The notes beneath the pieces were generated by a model. The model was given only the letters and a program-made list of their open reading frames with translations, was not told where the DNA came from and did not search any database. This document shows, in pieces, positions 57,301 to 63,300 of a DNA stretch of 64,000 nucleotides. Positions within the stretch are counted from its first letter, which is position 1, and every line of letters starts with the position of its first letter. The translations under genes and the position numbers were made by a program. The stretch is from Ephydatia muelleri (taxonomy: Eukaryota; Porifera; Demospongiae; Spongillida; Spongillidae). The DNA lies in the NCBI GenBank assembly GCA_013339895.1, contig JABACO010000006.1:7354298-7418297 (forward strand), read 5' to 3'.

Positions 57301-59384
57301 TGTTTGCGCTCCATTCCAATTAATATCTCTGGAAATACCAGAGATGCAAGTTCATTTACGGCCAATAACCTTGAATAAGGACTGATGCTAATATACTAAT
57401 TTTAGGTCAACTTAGTTCCACCATAACTTTGTTGTTTAGAAACGAACGCTCCAATTTCAGATATGTACGTGAACAGCAAACGCTGCTCTCTATCCACTGG
57501 TTCTTAAATCATTACACTTTATGGTAGTTATTGGCAGGAACACTCCCCATTATTGATACAAAAGGTCGTAGTACAAACGTATATTGGCCTGGGGACTTGA
57601 TAATCAGGCGATAAATATAAATTTAGTAGGTTAATAACTGGTAGCAAAAGGAACTAAATTTGAGAGGGTCATGCATAATTTTGAGTGAGCTGATGTGATT
57701 GGCCTCATGATCTGTTTGCTGATATGGAATGGGTAGCCTGTCCACACTAGCACATTGGGTTGTTCTGCGGTATGTGATGTCACATACATGTACCGTAGAA
57801 TGACCCAACATGCTAATGTGGACACTCTGTCTAGGCTACCCATTCCATATCAGCAAACAGGTGAGAACTCAGAAGACGTAAATGTGTTTACCATGAAGCA
57901 AACGGACTTGCTTCCAGTTACAGCAGGGCATCTAAAGAGAGAAAGAGGGAGGGACACTTCTGTCAAAGGTGTTCAAATATGTTCAATCAGGATGTCCCAA
58001 AACTGTGGAATGCTTTGTTCAAACATTTAAACAAGCACTGCAGCACAGCCTGGCCAGCTTCTTATTGAACAATCGAAACGAAAGACATTCTACCACAGAA
58101 GCCACACCGGCAACATTGATGATGGGGAAGGATCTACAATGCAGACTCAGTCTTCTGATGACAGACTTGAGGGAATCAGTATTATAAAATATCAGATAGG
58201 AGCTGTCAAGGTCTGCAGCTGTTGAACCCATTTGTGATGTTGGAAACGGAGTTATGGTTAGAGACTACAGGTCTGGTCATTCTCGGTGGCAACCAGCCAC
58301 AATTGGGCAGCAAGTCATGCAAGGTGGAAATAGATAGGGGCGGAGTGTGGAAGAGACATGCAGACCAAATGACTACTACAGATGTTGGAAATGGAATAGA
58401 GGATGAACCAGTTAGCAATGGCAGTTGAACCAGAGTGGAGGTTGGACAGGCAAGGTGACTCTGCTGACCAGAGCTACCCATAATACCTGAGGTACCCATG
58501 CCAGCTGTCCAAAACACAGAACCTGGTGACAAGCTACCTCGGTGACCATTACATCACCATTGCCAGCCCCCCCCCCCCCCCCCCCCCCCATCAACACAGG
58601 GACCATTTGGACAACGATCAATTAACACTAGGTACTGTATGGACGAACGATCAAGAAGCCAACACACTACTCCTGTGTCTGTATGAAGGGGAAGATAGTG
58701 AACTCACATATTCTATTTATCAGTATATGTACCGTATTGTAGTTGTATGTGATTGAGTTGATTCACCGTATATAATGTGTCCTAGAAAGATCTGTTTACA
58801 TCAAGCTTGTCGGACACCACAGACAGCCCTTTTCACTAAAGTCACCACATAACTAATTTCAATACCTGTCTTCTGACTGGTACAGGTGCAATATAGTAAT
58901 GACTAACTACACGGCCAGTTTTCTACACACCTGAATCTGATTCGCTACCCAACGGAGGTGATTCAGTCGCGAGGCGGGCATATTTTCTCAAGCCTTGTTC
59001 CGGATACCATTGGAAAATATGCCCGCCTTGCGACTGAATCACCTGCTTTGGTTAGCGGATCTGATTCAGACGAGTAGAAAACTGGCCGTGTATTGTCATC
59101 ACGTGTCTGAAAACAACATCCATCACAATGTTCCTCACCTCATTAGTGGCATCAATCTGTGCACCCTCGTCTAGAAGTCTAATGACGCCTTTCAGATTGC
59201 CATCGCGTGCTGCATCTATTAGCTTCGCCTCACGTTCCTACAGCGATAGAACAAGATGAGTCTTCCCCCACGTATGGGTTCTATTACTAAGCTAAACGAA
59301 TAATGAAAATAGGGCTACGCCCCGTTGTACCTTAACTCATAGTTTATTGGTTACAGGCTACATTACCTTGTCGTACGACGCCAT
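20947..59384 (-). CDS. ANK-array / ROC-COR / Death-domain protein (spliced host gene, about 20 exons)
   Basis: Predicted multidomain signalling protein of about 1,251 residues if every visible exon is used. Order: six N-terminal residues (MASYDK), fourteen single-exon ANK repeats (residues about 7-470), one exon with a final ANK stretch and the ROC P-loop GNSGAGKST (about 543-551), the rest of ROC with DLAGH (about 586) and THAD (about 654), COR, a Ser/Pro linker, and a C-terminal Death domain (about 1128-1251). All junctions are GT-AG and in phase. ROC-COR proteins are GTPase switches, Death domains form signalling oligomers, and ANK solenoids bind proteins. The closest known architecture is DAPK1 (kinase-ANK-ROC-COR-Death), but the first exon joins ANK directly, so there is no kinase. 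An immune or cell-death sensor role is inferred. Exon use in the real transcript is unknown, and cassette skipping would stay in frame. Confidence 0.85.
21508..21561 (-). CDS. Linker exon 2
   Basis: 54 bp, phase 1 to phase 1, acceptor TTGCAG, donor GAAG|GTCAGT. Reads APSSQLLSGLTNHVETLE. Short and possibly skippable without changing frame. Confidence 0.6.
21696..21773 (-). CDS. Linker exon 1 (Ser/Pro-rich)
   Basis: 78 bp, phase 1 to phase 1, acceptor TTTTACAG, donor AAAG|GTTATT. In frame it reads VNPPVVPSSSSLSPSDPVGQ, then TVSQLK. A low-complexity linker between COR and the Death domain. Support comes from splice sites and phase only, since the content is not conserved-looking. Confidence 0.65.
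21827..23414 (-). CDS. ROC (rest) and COR domain exon
   Basis: 1588 bp, phase 0 to phase 1, acceptor TTGTGTAG, donor GGAG|GTGAGA, one open frame. It starts RIFGVHDEVEPLTAGIIPHQ. The G3 motif is DLAGH near residue 32 and the G4-like motif is GTHAD near residue 99, the THxD form also seen in other ROC domains. Then follow an all-helical segment and COR-type winged-helix sequence (TLSEKGLILFIPS, then NSWIVLRKESILKKVNGALF near the middle), and a C-terminal COR-like part containing LLFFPALV and ending KIEPYLPYLVG. In ROCO proteins COR drives dimerisation and regulates the GTPase. No kinase follows. The reading frame would run past the donor for about 17 more codons, but splicing to the next exon keeps the frame into the Death domain. 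Confidence 0.85.
23415..24970. other. ROC intron, AT-rich part
   Basis: No gene or element recognised. AT-rich from 23.45 to 24.15 kb, ordinary composition afterwards. Confidence 0.6.
24971..25573 (+). CDS. Charged tandem-repeat ORF (RDSYKADPEKKKAS repeats)
   Basis: A 200-codon open frame antisense to the host gene, inside the ROC intron. Residues about 24-115 are six to seven units of about 14-17 residues with consensus VRDSYKADPEKKKAS. Residues 115-185 continue as degenerate basic units (SAKKQRYQEDLEENCAAKRQ, AIRASERNQYW). The repeats are lysine/glutamate rich and probably helical. I recall similar N-terminal repeats in large uncharacterised, transposon-associated proteins of sponges and cnidarians, but I cannot verify that here. 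No helicase, transposase or other domain follows. A possible donor (CACTACT|GTATGT) lies near 25540. It may be an exon of a mobile element or a stranded fragment. Units are nearly identical at DNA level, so recent tandem expansion is likely. Confidence 0.45.
   Translation: MTLNAFAIYLQTQDDILSQENKAKARARYKTDPEKKASVRDSYKADPEKKKVSVRDSYKADPEQKAFVRDSYKADPEKKKASVCDSYTADPEKKKASVRDSYKADPEKKKAARAVRDSYNPDIESKQSAKKQRYQEDLEENCAAKRQKYEDNSAAIRASERNQYWNDPAVRLAKRAAQRTRVAQGSPNYHYCMSWHVVLH
26100..26230 (+). repeat. CAG/CCACCG-rich low-complexity minisatellite
   Basis: Imperfect repeats of a unit like gagctgcccccaccgccagcagcagca, giving Pro/Ala or Gln-rich peptides depending on the frame. It lies in the ROC intron. 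No gene is supported. Confidence 0.7.
26513..26801. mobile_element. Fold-back MITE in the ROC intron
   Basis: Arms of about 120 bp, left beginning agtaaataaaaacatactct, right ending in its complement. The arms carry small differences. No clear target duplication. Confidence 0.75.
26802..29121. other. ROC intron, remaining part
   Basis: No convincing coding region, RNA gene or complete repeat seen. Contains tacatgtacatgta palindromes, which occur throughout the window. Confidence 0.5.
29122..29373 (-). CDS. Exon with final ANK repeat and ROC P-loop (G1)
   Basis: Exactly 252 bp (84 codons), phase 0 at both ends, acceptor CACCAG, donor CAG|GTAGGC. Residues 1-33 are an ANK repeat (DGDTALHWAARDDKASCVRA, then DINIKNK), 34-60 a partial second repeat (REKTAMMVAGYTCLGVFNQL), and 68-84 the first strand and P-loop of a ROC GTPase (KVVLCGNSGAGKSTLTQ). 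The GxxGxGK[ST] Walker A motif is complete, so nucleotide binding should be kept. The ROC domain is split by a 5.7-kb intron directly after the P-loop helix begins. Confidence 0.85.
30216..30314 (-). CDS. ANK exon A5a
   Basis: 99 bp, phase 0, acceptor TTTACAG|GTA. Same as A5b except that codon 1 is GTA (Val) instead of GAT (Asp). The intron to A5b is only 187 bp, the shortest in the array. Last separate ANK exon before the ANK/P-loop exon. Confidence 0.82.
30502..30600 (-). CDS. ANK exon A5b
   Basis: 99 bp, phase 0. Type A repeat with D1, W3, R8, S10 L11 G12, N29, D32. It is the upstream member of a 286-bp tandem duplication (exon plus 187-bp intron) with A5a. Confidence 0.85.
32020..33060 (+). 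mobile_element. Old Gypsy-type fossil, copy F5 (best RNase H)
   Basis: The longest surviving RNase H segment of the family (LSCDISPYGLGAVLSHIMPD, RPVACASRTLTT, then HQYLYGIHF) at 32026-32274, followed by integrase pieces. Shows that the old family is Gypsy-type. Many breaks. Confidence 0.8.
33276..33374 (-). CDS. ANK exon B1
   Basis: 99 bp, phase 0, acceptor ATTACAG|TGG, donor GAG|GTGAGT. ANK repeat with WGETALMKA and a VQVNVQNE end. A truncated relative of this exon lies at 35768-35802. Confidence 0.85.
33942..34043 (-). CDS. ANK exon B2 (102 bp)
   Basis: 102 bp, phase 0, donor ACA|GTGAGT, acceptor ATTACAG. ANK repeat with TALMMA and MLVEKGAQVNIQ segments and one extra residue compared with the 33-residue exons. 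Confidence 0.85.
34237..34299. repeat. Perfect-stem hairpin, copy 1
   Basis: ttcacttctacaagtcgtgc and a complementary arm gcatgacttgtagaagtgaa around a short loop. Also at 42094-42156 in block D. Confidence 0.7.
35768..35802 (-). pseudogene. Truncated ANK exon remnant (B1-like)
   Basis: On the minus strand an acceptor ATTACAG is followed by WGETALMYEGFI, matching the first part of exon B1. Homology then stops and no donor is found, so this is a dead partial exon inside the intron. The same truncation occurs at 44111-44145 and so predates the block duplication. Confidence 0.7.
36016..36182. mobile_element. Fold-back element with GATCTTGAG ends, copy 1
   Basis: 167 bp. The left end gatcttgagtatattttagt and a complement at the right end share ttccgtcattga within the arms. 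It lies in the intron beside the truncated ANK exon. Confidence 0.65.
36906..37004 (-). CDS. ANK exon B3
   Basis: 99 bp, phase 0, acceptor ATTACAG, donor AAG|GTGAGT. Same repeat as B6, with good ANK consensus (TALMKA, VLLDRGAEVN). Confidence 0.85.
37188..37354. mobile_element. Fold-back element with GATCTTGAG ends, copy 2
   Basis: Second copy of the 167-bp element, beyond exon B3. Both copies recur in the duplicated block. Confidence 0.65.
38040..38138 (-). CDS. ANK exon A6
   Basis: 99 bp, phase 0, intact splice sites. Type A repeat with D1, W3, R8, S10 S11 C12, N29, N32. It differs from block partner A7 only by replacement changes at codons 3, 8 and 32. Confidence 0.85.
39106..39326. mobile_element. 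TA-flanked fold-back MITE, truncated copy
   Basis: Same family, left arm followed by a shortened right arm that joins fossil sequence at about 39327. Confidence 0.65.
39327..39830 (+). mobile_element. Old Gypsy-type fossil, copy F6a (3' part)
   Basis: Matches the post-integrase and presumed LTR part of F2 and F3, beginning at acatgcagaccagatgac. Confidence 0.6.
40612..40930 (+). mobile_element. Old Gypsy-type fossil, copy F6b (integrase piece)
   Basis: Contains the VECFIQTLKQALRVLKRDG-type integrase piece, matching 32760-33080. Confidence 0.65.
41133..41231 (-). CDS. ANK exon B4
   Basis: 99 bp, phase 0, donor GAG|GTGAGT. Type B repeat beginning WGETALMKASEKGQVECVK, then a VLLHGGVQVNVQNE core. 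Identical to B1 (33276-33374). Confidence 0.85.
41798..41899 (-). CDS. ANK exon B5 (102 bp)
   Basis: 102 bp (34 residues), phase 0, donor ACA|GTGAGT. Type B repeat beginning GGQTALMMAYYSGHIECAK, ending in NIQGPT. It differs from B2 by one synonymous change (GGA versus GGT, codon 2). Confidence 0.85.
42094..42156. repeat. Perfect-stem hairpin, copy 2
   Basis: Block-D duplicate of 34237-34299, with the same arms. Confidence 0.7.
42281..42762. mobile_element. Harbinger-like long fold-back MITE
   Basis: 482 bp, almost entirely two inverted arms of about 220 bp, beginning CCCGGGAGAAAAAAACGGCG. The TTA at 42278-42280 is repeated at 42763-42765; the empty site is at about 34420. A 3-bp TTA duplication is typical of PIF/Harbinger elements. 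The apparent ORF inside it is an accident of the fold-back. Confidence 0.85.
44111..44145 (-). pseudogene. Truncated ANK exon remnant, duplicate copy
   Basis: Same partial B1-like exon as at 35768-35802, in the duplicated block. Confidence 0.7.
44359..44525. mobile_element. Fold-back element with GATCTTGAG ends, copy 3
   Basis: Block-D counterpart of 36016-36182. Confidence 0.65.
45238..45336 (-). CDS. ANK exon B6
   Basis: 99 bp, phase 0, acceptor TTACAG, donor AAG|GTGAGT. Type B repeat beginning DRWTALMKASAAGRVECVK, ending in VNMQDK. Identical to B3 (36906-37004), its partner in the duplicated block. Confidence 0.85.
45520..45686. mobile_element. Fold-back element with GATCTTGAG ends, copy 4
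   Basis: Block-D counterpart of 37188-37354. Confidence 0.65.
46366..46464 (-). CDS. ANK exon A7
   Basis: 99 bp, phase 0. The acceptor is TTTATAG instead of TTTACAG but keeps AG. Type A repeat with D1, Y3, G8, S10 S11 C12, N29, D32. TGG to TAC at codon 3 is a two-base change found only here among the type A exons. Confidence 0.82.
47165..48930 (+). mobile_element. Old Gypsy-type fossil, copy F7
   Basis: The longest colinear copy, RNase H tail through integrase, C-terminal region and presumed 3' LTR, without the 209-bp insert. Many breaks. Confidence 0.75.
49457..49555 (-). CDS. ANK exon A8
   Basis: 99 bp, phase 0. Type A repeat with N1, W3, R8, L10 Y11 G12, D32. It differs from its paralogue A2 (5756-5854) at four nucleotides, all replacing amino acids (codons 1, 10, 11). 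The roughly 550 bp of flanking intron compared shows only about two substitutions, plus a G-tract length change. Confidence 0.85.
50497..50825. mobile_element. TA-flanked fold-back MITE, copy in the right duplication
   Basis: Counterpart of 6981-7309, with an internal difference near its left end (a short deletion after ttcaacg). Confidence 0.75.
51145..52650 (+). mobile_element. Old Gypsy-type fossil, copy F8
   Basis: Counterpart of F3 without the young element, so it shows the empty insertion site (gagacatgcagac near 52149). Many breaks. Confidence 0.75.
53160..53258 (-). CDS. ANK exon A9
   Basis: 99 bp, phase 0, intact acceptor (TTCACAG) and donor. Type A repeat with H1, W3, E8, S10 S11 K12, T32. 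Counterpart of A3 at 14132, which carries a transposon at this exon's acceptor. Confidence 0.85.
54535..55260 (+). mobile_element. Old Gypsy-type fossil, copy F9
   Basis: Integrase pieces with the third copy of the 209-bp insert. Many breaks. Confidence 0.65.
54939..55148. mobile_element. 210-bp insert with telomere-like repeats, copy 3
   Basis: Same insert and site in the right copy of the segmental duplication, flanked by TA. Confidence 0.7.
55727..55825 (-). CDS. ANK exon A10
   Basis: 99 bp, phase 0, TTTACAG acceptor and AAG|GTGAGT donor. Type A repeat with D1, W3, R8, S10 S11 K12, N29, T32. Identical in sequence to exon A4 (19143-19241) of the left copy. Confidence 0.85.
56746..57181 (+). 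mobile_element. 5'-truncated tyrosine-recombinase element (DIRS/Ngaro- or Crypton-like) fossil
   Basis: An open stretch at 56753-56914 encodes the C-terminus of a tyrosine recombinase: HSFRIGAAT (HxxR box), IKTLGRWESAAYMLYIRT (GRW and catalytic-type Y), then a stop. Downstream is a GC-rich region with inverted repeats (cgcttgggggg near 56979 and ccccccaagcg near 57099), as at the 3' ends of DIRS/Ngaro elements. Only the end of the element remains. It replaced part of the K segment and of a fold-back MITE present in other copies. Confidence 0.7.
57182..57395. mobile_element. TA-flanked fold-back MITE, right arm only
   Basis: Matches 7100-7309. The left arm was replaced by the tyrosine-recombinase element fragment at 56746-57181. 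Confidence 0.65.
57745..58830 (+). mobile_element. Old Gypsy-type fossil, copy F10
   Basis: Shortened integrase fragment, post-integrase region with a C-tract near 58567, and presumed LTR end. Many breaks. Confidence 0.65.
58899..59099. mobile_element. Fold-back MITE in the first long intron
   Basis: About 201 bp. Both ends contain acacggccagttttctac, and the inner arms share tgattcagtcgc and gcgggcatattttc. It lies 40 bp from the donor of ANK exon C. Confidence 0.75.
59139..59237 (-). CDS. ANK exon C (first, capping ANK repeat)
   Basis: Exactly 99 bp, phase 0, acceptor CTGTAG and donor GAG|GTGAGG. It encodes an N-cap-like ANK repeat (EREAKLIDAARDGNLK, then a VIRLLDEGAQIDA core). It is diverged from all the other ANK exons and was not amplified with them, as expected for a capping repeat. 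Confidence 0.85.
59367..59384 (-). CDS. Exon 1 (start codon, MASYDK)
   Basis: On the minus strand ATG is followed by five codons and a donor AAG|GTAATG. It joins in phase 0 to the first ANK exon, giving MASYDK-EREAKLIDAA. Six residues before the ANK array leave no room for a kinase or signal peptide, so the product should be cytosolic. A CA microsatellite begins about 70 bp upstream, in the likely promoter or 5' UTR. The transcription start was not identified. Confidence 0.7.
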
Positions 59385-59451
59385 ATTTGTGATACGTGAA
59401 TGGGAGGTGTGGTAGCACAGATTAAATGAATAATTAGCAAGCTGAAAGATG

Positions 59452-59819
<368 letters not shown>

Positions 59820-59880
<61 letters not shown>
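59820..59880. repeat. (CA)n microsatellite, about 60 bp
   Basis: Second CA tract, between two fold-back elements of the same terminal family. Confidence 0.95.
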
Positions 59881-59882
<2 letters not shown>

Positions 59883-59992
59883 GTCTCGTACCCAGACTCC
59901 CAACAGCTGCGTGTGGATTACATCACCGCTACACGTAGCGGTGATGTAATCCATACGCAGCTGTTGGGAATCTGGGTCTGGGTACAAGAGTA
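59879..59992. mobile_element. Second fold-back element of the same terminal family
   Basis: Arms of about 52 bp (ctggtctcgtacccagactc, inner ggattacatcaccgctac) meeting in the middle. The ends resemble those of 59588-59821. Confidence 0.7.
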
Positions 59993-60434
59993 ACCTCCTG
60001 GCCATGGGACTCATCCATCATACAATTGAGCAGGCTATCTAGCAAGAAATTCATAATACAGTGTGTCTACGAAAGAACGCAACGCTTTTGATAGGATTAA
60101 GAAAAAAAATCTCTAAGTTGGTCGGTTTCCTCAAATGTGTTTCCATCCTTTTCCACGGCTGTTAAGCTCCGTAGATTTACGCGCGCGCCGCGTTATAAAA
60201 TGCCCCTTAACAACAGACCTAGTTACCGACAAATCTTCACCCTGTTACAGCATTTTGAATAGAAGCCCTGGGTTTTTTAAGTTCCAGCATGCATACCATC
60301 TCAGGCCATAGTGTTATTTTATTTTTTGGTAGATGCATTGCAGTGGTTATTTATGCTCTTACCAAACCACTGTGTAAAAAGGGTTGTTATACTCACCTGT
60401 ATAACATTGTTATACAAGTAGTTATACAGTATTT

Positions 60435-60684
60435 GGGACAGTTTCCGCGAAAATTGCCCCACGGTTAAAATGTTATAAAAATGCATCGCGTTTGAATCGC
60501 TATAACTTCCCAACGGATAACGCTATCGACTACCTATTTGCGACACTTCATAGTGAAATGGTGCAGTATGAAGTGTCGAAAATAGGAAGTCGATAGCGTT
60601 ATCCGTTGGGAAGTTATAGCAATTCAAACGCGATGCATTTTTATAACATTTGAACCGTGGGGCAATTTTCGCGGAAACTGTCCC
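60435..60684. mobile_element. 250-bp fold-back MITE
   Basis: Ends GGGACAGTTTCCGCG and its complement, arms of about 115 bp with few mismatches, flanked by ATTT on both sides (60431-60434, 60685-60688). It sits inside a less perfect outer inverted repeat (ccactgtgtaaaaagggttgttata near 60366 and cagtgtaaataagggttgttata near 60755). Confidence 0.8.
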
Positions 60685-61439
60685 ATTTGTTATACACATT
60701 GCGTATAATTGTGTATAACTGTGTATAACGGCAGTGTGTGCTAATCAAAAAACCACAGTGTAAATAAGGGTTGTTATACACGCCTGTATACAAGTATCTC
60801 ATTTTGTACAACTATGCTAATTACATTCTACCGATCCGCGAGGGCGTAATTCGTTGCACACAAGTTAATGCTATTGTAGCTATTAACAATTTAATGCCTG
60901 CTTTCTAAATAATCATTGTACGCGTAATGATGGAATAGAATTTGGACTCCAAGCGTTTGAAAAAGCGTTAGTGAAGACGCGCGAACTGCGTTCAGACGAA
61001 TCTACTTTTGTATGGACAACTTTACTTTTCTCGCTTGGTAAGGGGTTGAACTACTTTCTTTCGTTTCCTTTTTAACATCGTATTGTTCCTAGTTGCGATC
61101 GCGCGATTTGAATCGTCATTTTTTATGCACTTCAAGGCCATTCGATCCTGTGCGTGTTTTGTGCGTTCTACTTTTTGTTATGTAAGTTTGAGAACTGTTG
61201 GAAGACACTTTGGAGTGGTGAAACTCGTTCCGTTGCGCGTAAGTAGACGTTTGGATTATAATTACGTGGTTTTGAAAGAGTGAAATAGTTAAAAACTCAG
61301 TTGTGGCTCCTGTCAGTTGTTTGTGTGTGCCGTTTTCTAGATTCAATGTACTTGTGCTTTTCTGAAGTCCATTCGATTTAGAGCATAAATTAATCTATTG
61401 TTGCCTGTGTCTGTGTCCATAGTCAACTGATATGTGTGC
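60685..61439. other. Unassigned stretch
   Basis: Nothing recognised apart from the outer inverted repeat of the 60.4-60.8 kb element. A TATAAAA at about 60195 with a GC-rich flank could be a promoter, but no gene follows in view. Confidence 0.4.
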
Positions 61440-63300
61440 AATGTTGCTAGTCTGTGTGCATCAGTGTTCAAGTTGAAGTTGTCTACATCAGTGTTGCTTG
61501 GTGTTTGTGCATCAGTGTTGCTTGGTGTGTATGTGTGTGTGCATCTGTGTGTGTACATCAGTGTTGCTTGGTGTGTGTACATCAGTGTAGCTTAGTGTGT
61601 AGTTTCTATGTGTGTGTATGTGCATCAGTGTTGCTAGGTGTGTGTACATCAGTGTTGCTTGGTGTGTATGTCTGCGTGCGTGCATCAGTGTTGCTAGGTG
61701 TGTATACATCAGTGTTGCTTGGTGTGTATGTCTGTGTGTGTGCATCAGTGTTGCTATGTTTGTGTGTGTACATCGATGTTGCTAGGTGTGTGCATCAGTG
61801 TTGTTAGGTGTGTGTGCAACACTGTTGCTTGATGTGTGTACATCAGTGTTTGCTAGGTGTGTGTGCATCAGTGTTGCTAGATGTGTGTTCATCAGTGTTG
61901 CTAGGTGTGTGTACATCAGTGTTGCTTGGTGTGTGTACATCAGTGTAGCTTAGTGTTTAGTTTCTATGTGTATGTGTGCATCAGTGTTGCTTAGTGTGTA
62001 GTTTCTATGTGTGTGTGCATCAGTGTTGCTAGGTGTGTGTACATCAGTGTTGCTTGGTGTGTATGTATGTGTGTGTGCATCAGTGTTGCTATGTTTGTGT
62101 GTGTTCATCAGTGTTGCTAGATGTGTGTACATCAGTGTTGCTAGGTGTGTGTACATCGATGTTGCTAGGTGTGTGTACATCAGTGTTTGCTAGGTGTGTG
62201 TGCATCAGTGTTGCTAGGTGTGTGTGTACATCAGTGTTGCTAGGTGTGTGTGTATCAGTGTTGCAAGGTGTGTGTGCAACACTGTTGCTTGGTGTGTACA
62301 TCAGTGTTTGCTAGGTGTGTGTGCATCATTGTTGCTAGGTGTGTGTGCATCAGTGTTGCTAGGTGTGTGTACATCAGTGTTGCTAGGTGTGTGTACATCA
62401 GTGTTGCTTGGTGTGTATGTCTGTGTGTGTGCATCAGTGTTGCTATGTTTGTGTGTGTTCATCAGTGTTGCTAGATGTGTGTACATCAGTGTTGCAAGGT
62501 GTGTGTACATCGATGTTGCTAGGTGTGTGTACATCAGTGTTTGCTAGGTGTGTGTGCATCAGTGTTGCTAGGTGTGTGTACATCAGTGTTGCAAGGTGTG
62601 TGTACATCGATGTTGCTAGGTGTGTGTACATCAGTGTTTGCTAGGTGTGTGTGCATCAGTGTTGCTAGGTGTGTGTACATCAGTGTTGCTAGGTGTGTGT
62701 ACATCGATGTTGCTAGGTGTGTGTGCATCAGTGTTGCTAGGTGTGTGTACATCAGTGTTGTTCGGTGTGTGTACATCGATGTTGCTAGGTGTGTGTGCAT
62801 CAGTGTTTGCTAGGTGTGTGTGCATCAGTGTTGCTAGGTATGGTATGTGTACATCAGTGTTGCTAGGTGTGTGTACATCGATGTTGCTAGGTGTGTGTGT
62901 GCATCAGTGTTGCTAGGTGTGTGTACATCAGTGTTGCTAGGTGTGTGTACATCGATGTTGCTAGGTGTGTGTGCATCCGTGTTGCTAGGTGTGTGTGCAA
63001 CACAGTTGCTTGGTGTGTGTACATCAGTGTTGCTAGGTGTGTGTTCATCAGTGTTGCTAGGTGTGTGTGCATCAGTGTTGCTAGGTGTGTGTGCAACACA
63101 GTTGCTTGGTGTGTGTACATCGATGTTGCTAGGTGTGTGTGCATCCGTGTTGCTAGGTGTGTGTGCAACACAGTTGCTTGGTGTGTGTACATCAGTGTTG
63201 CTAGGTGTGTGTTCATCAGTGTTGCTAGGTGTGTGTGCATCAGTGTTGCTAGGTGTGTGTGCATCAGTGTTGCTAGGTGTTGTGCATCAGTGTTGAGTAC
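61440..63300. repeat. 24-bp minisatellite (about 1.85 kb)
   Basis: Unit ctaggtgtgtgtacatcagt+gttg, with variants at the acatc/gcatc/ttcatc/acatcg/gcaacac positions. The period of 24 is a multiple of three, so all frames stay open over long stretches and produce spurious Cys/Val-rich or Thr/His-rich ORFs. A higher-order unit of about 140-170 bp is visible between 62960 and 63260. Confidence 0.9.

Noticed and set aside
61440-63300. CRISPR-like array
   Set aside because: The repeats are continuous without unique spacers, and the context is a eukaryotic intron-rich locus.
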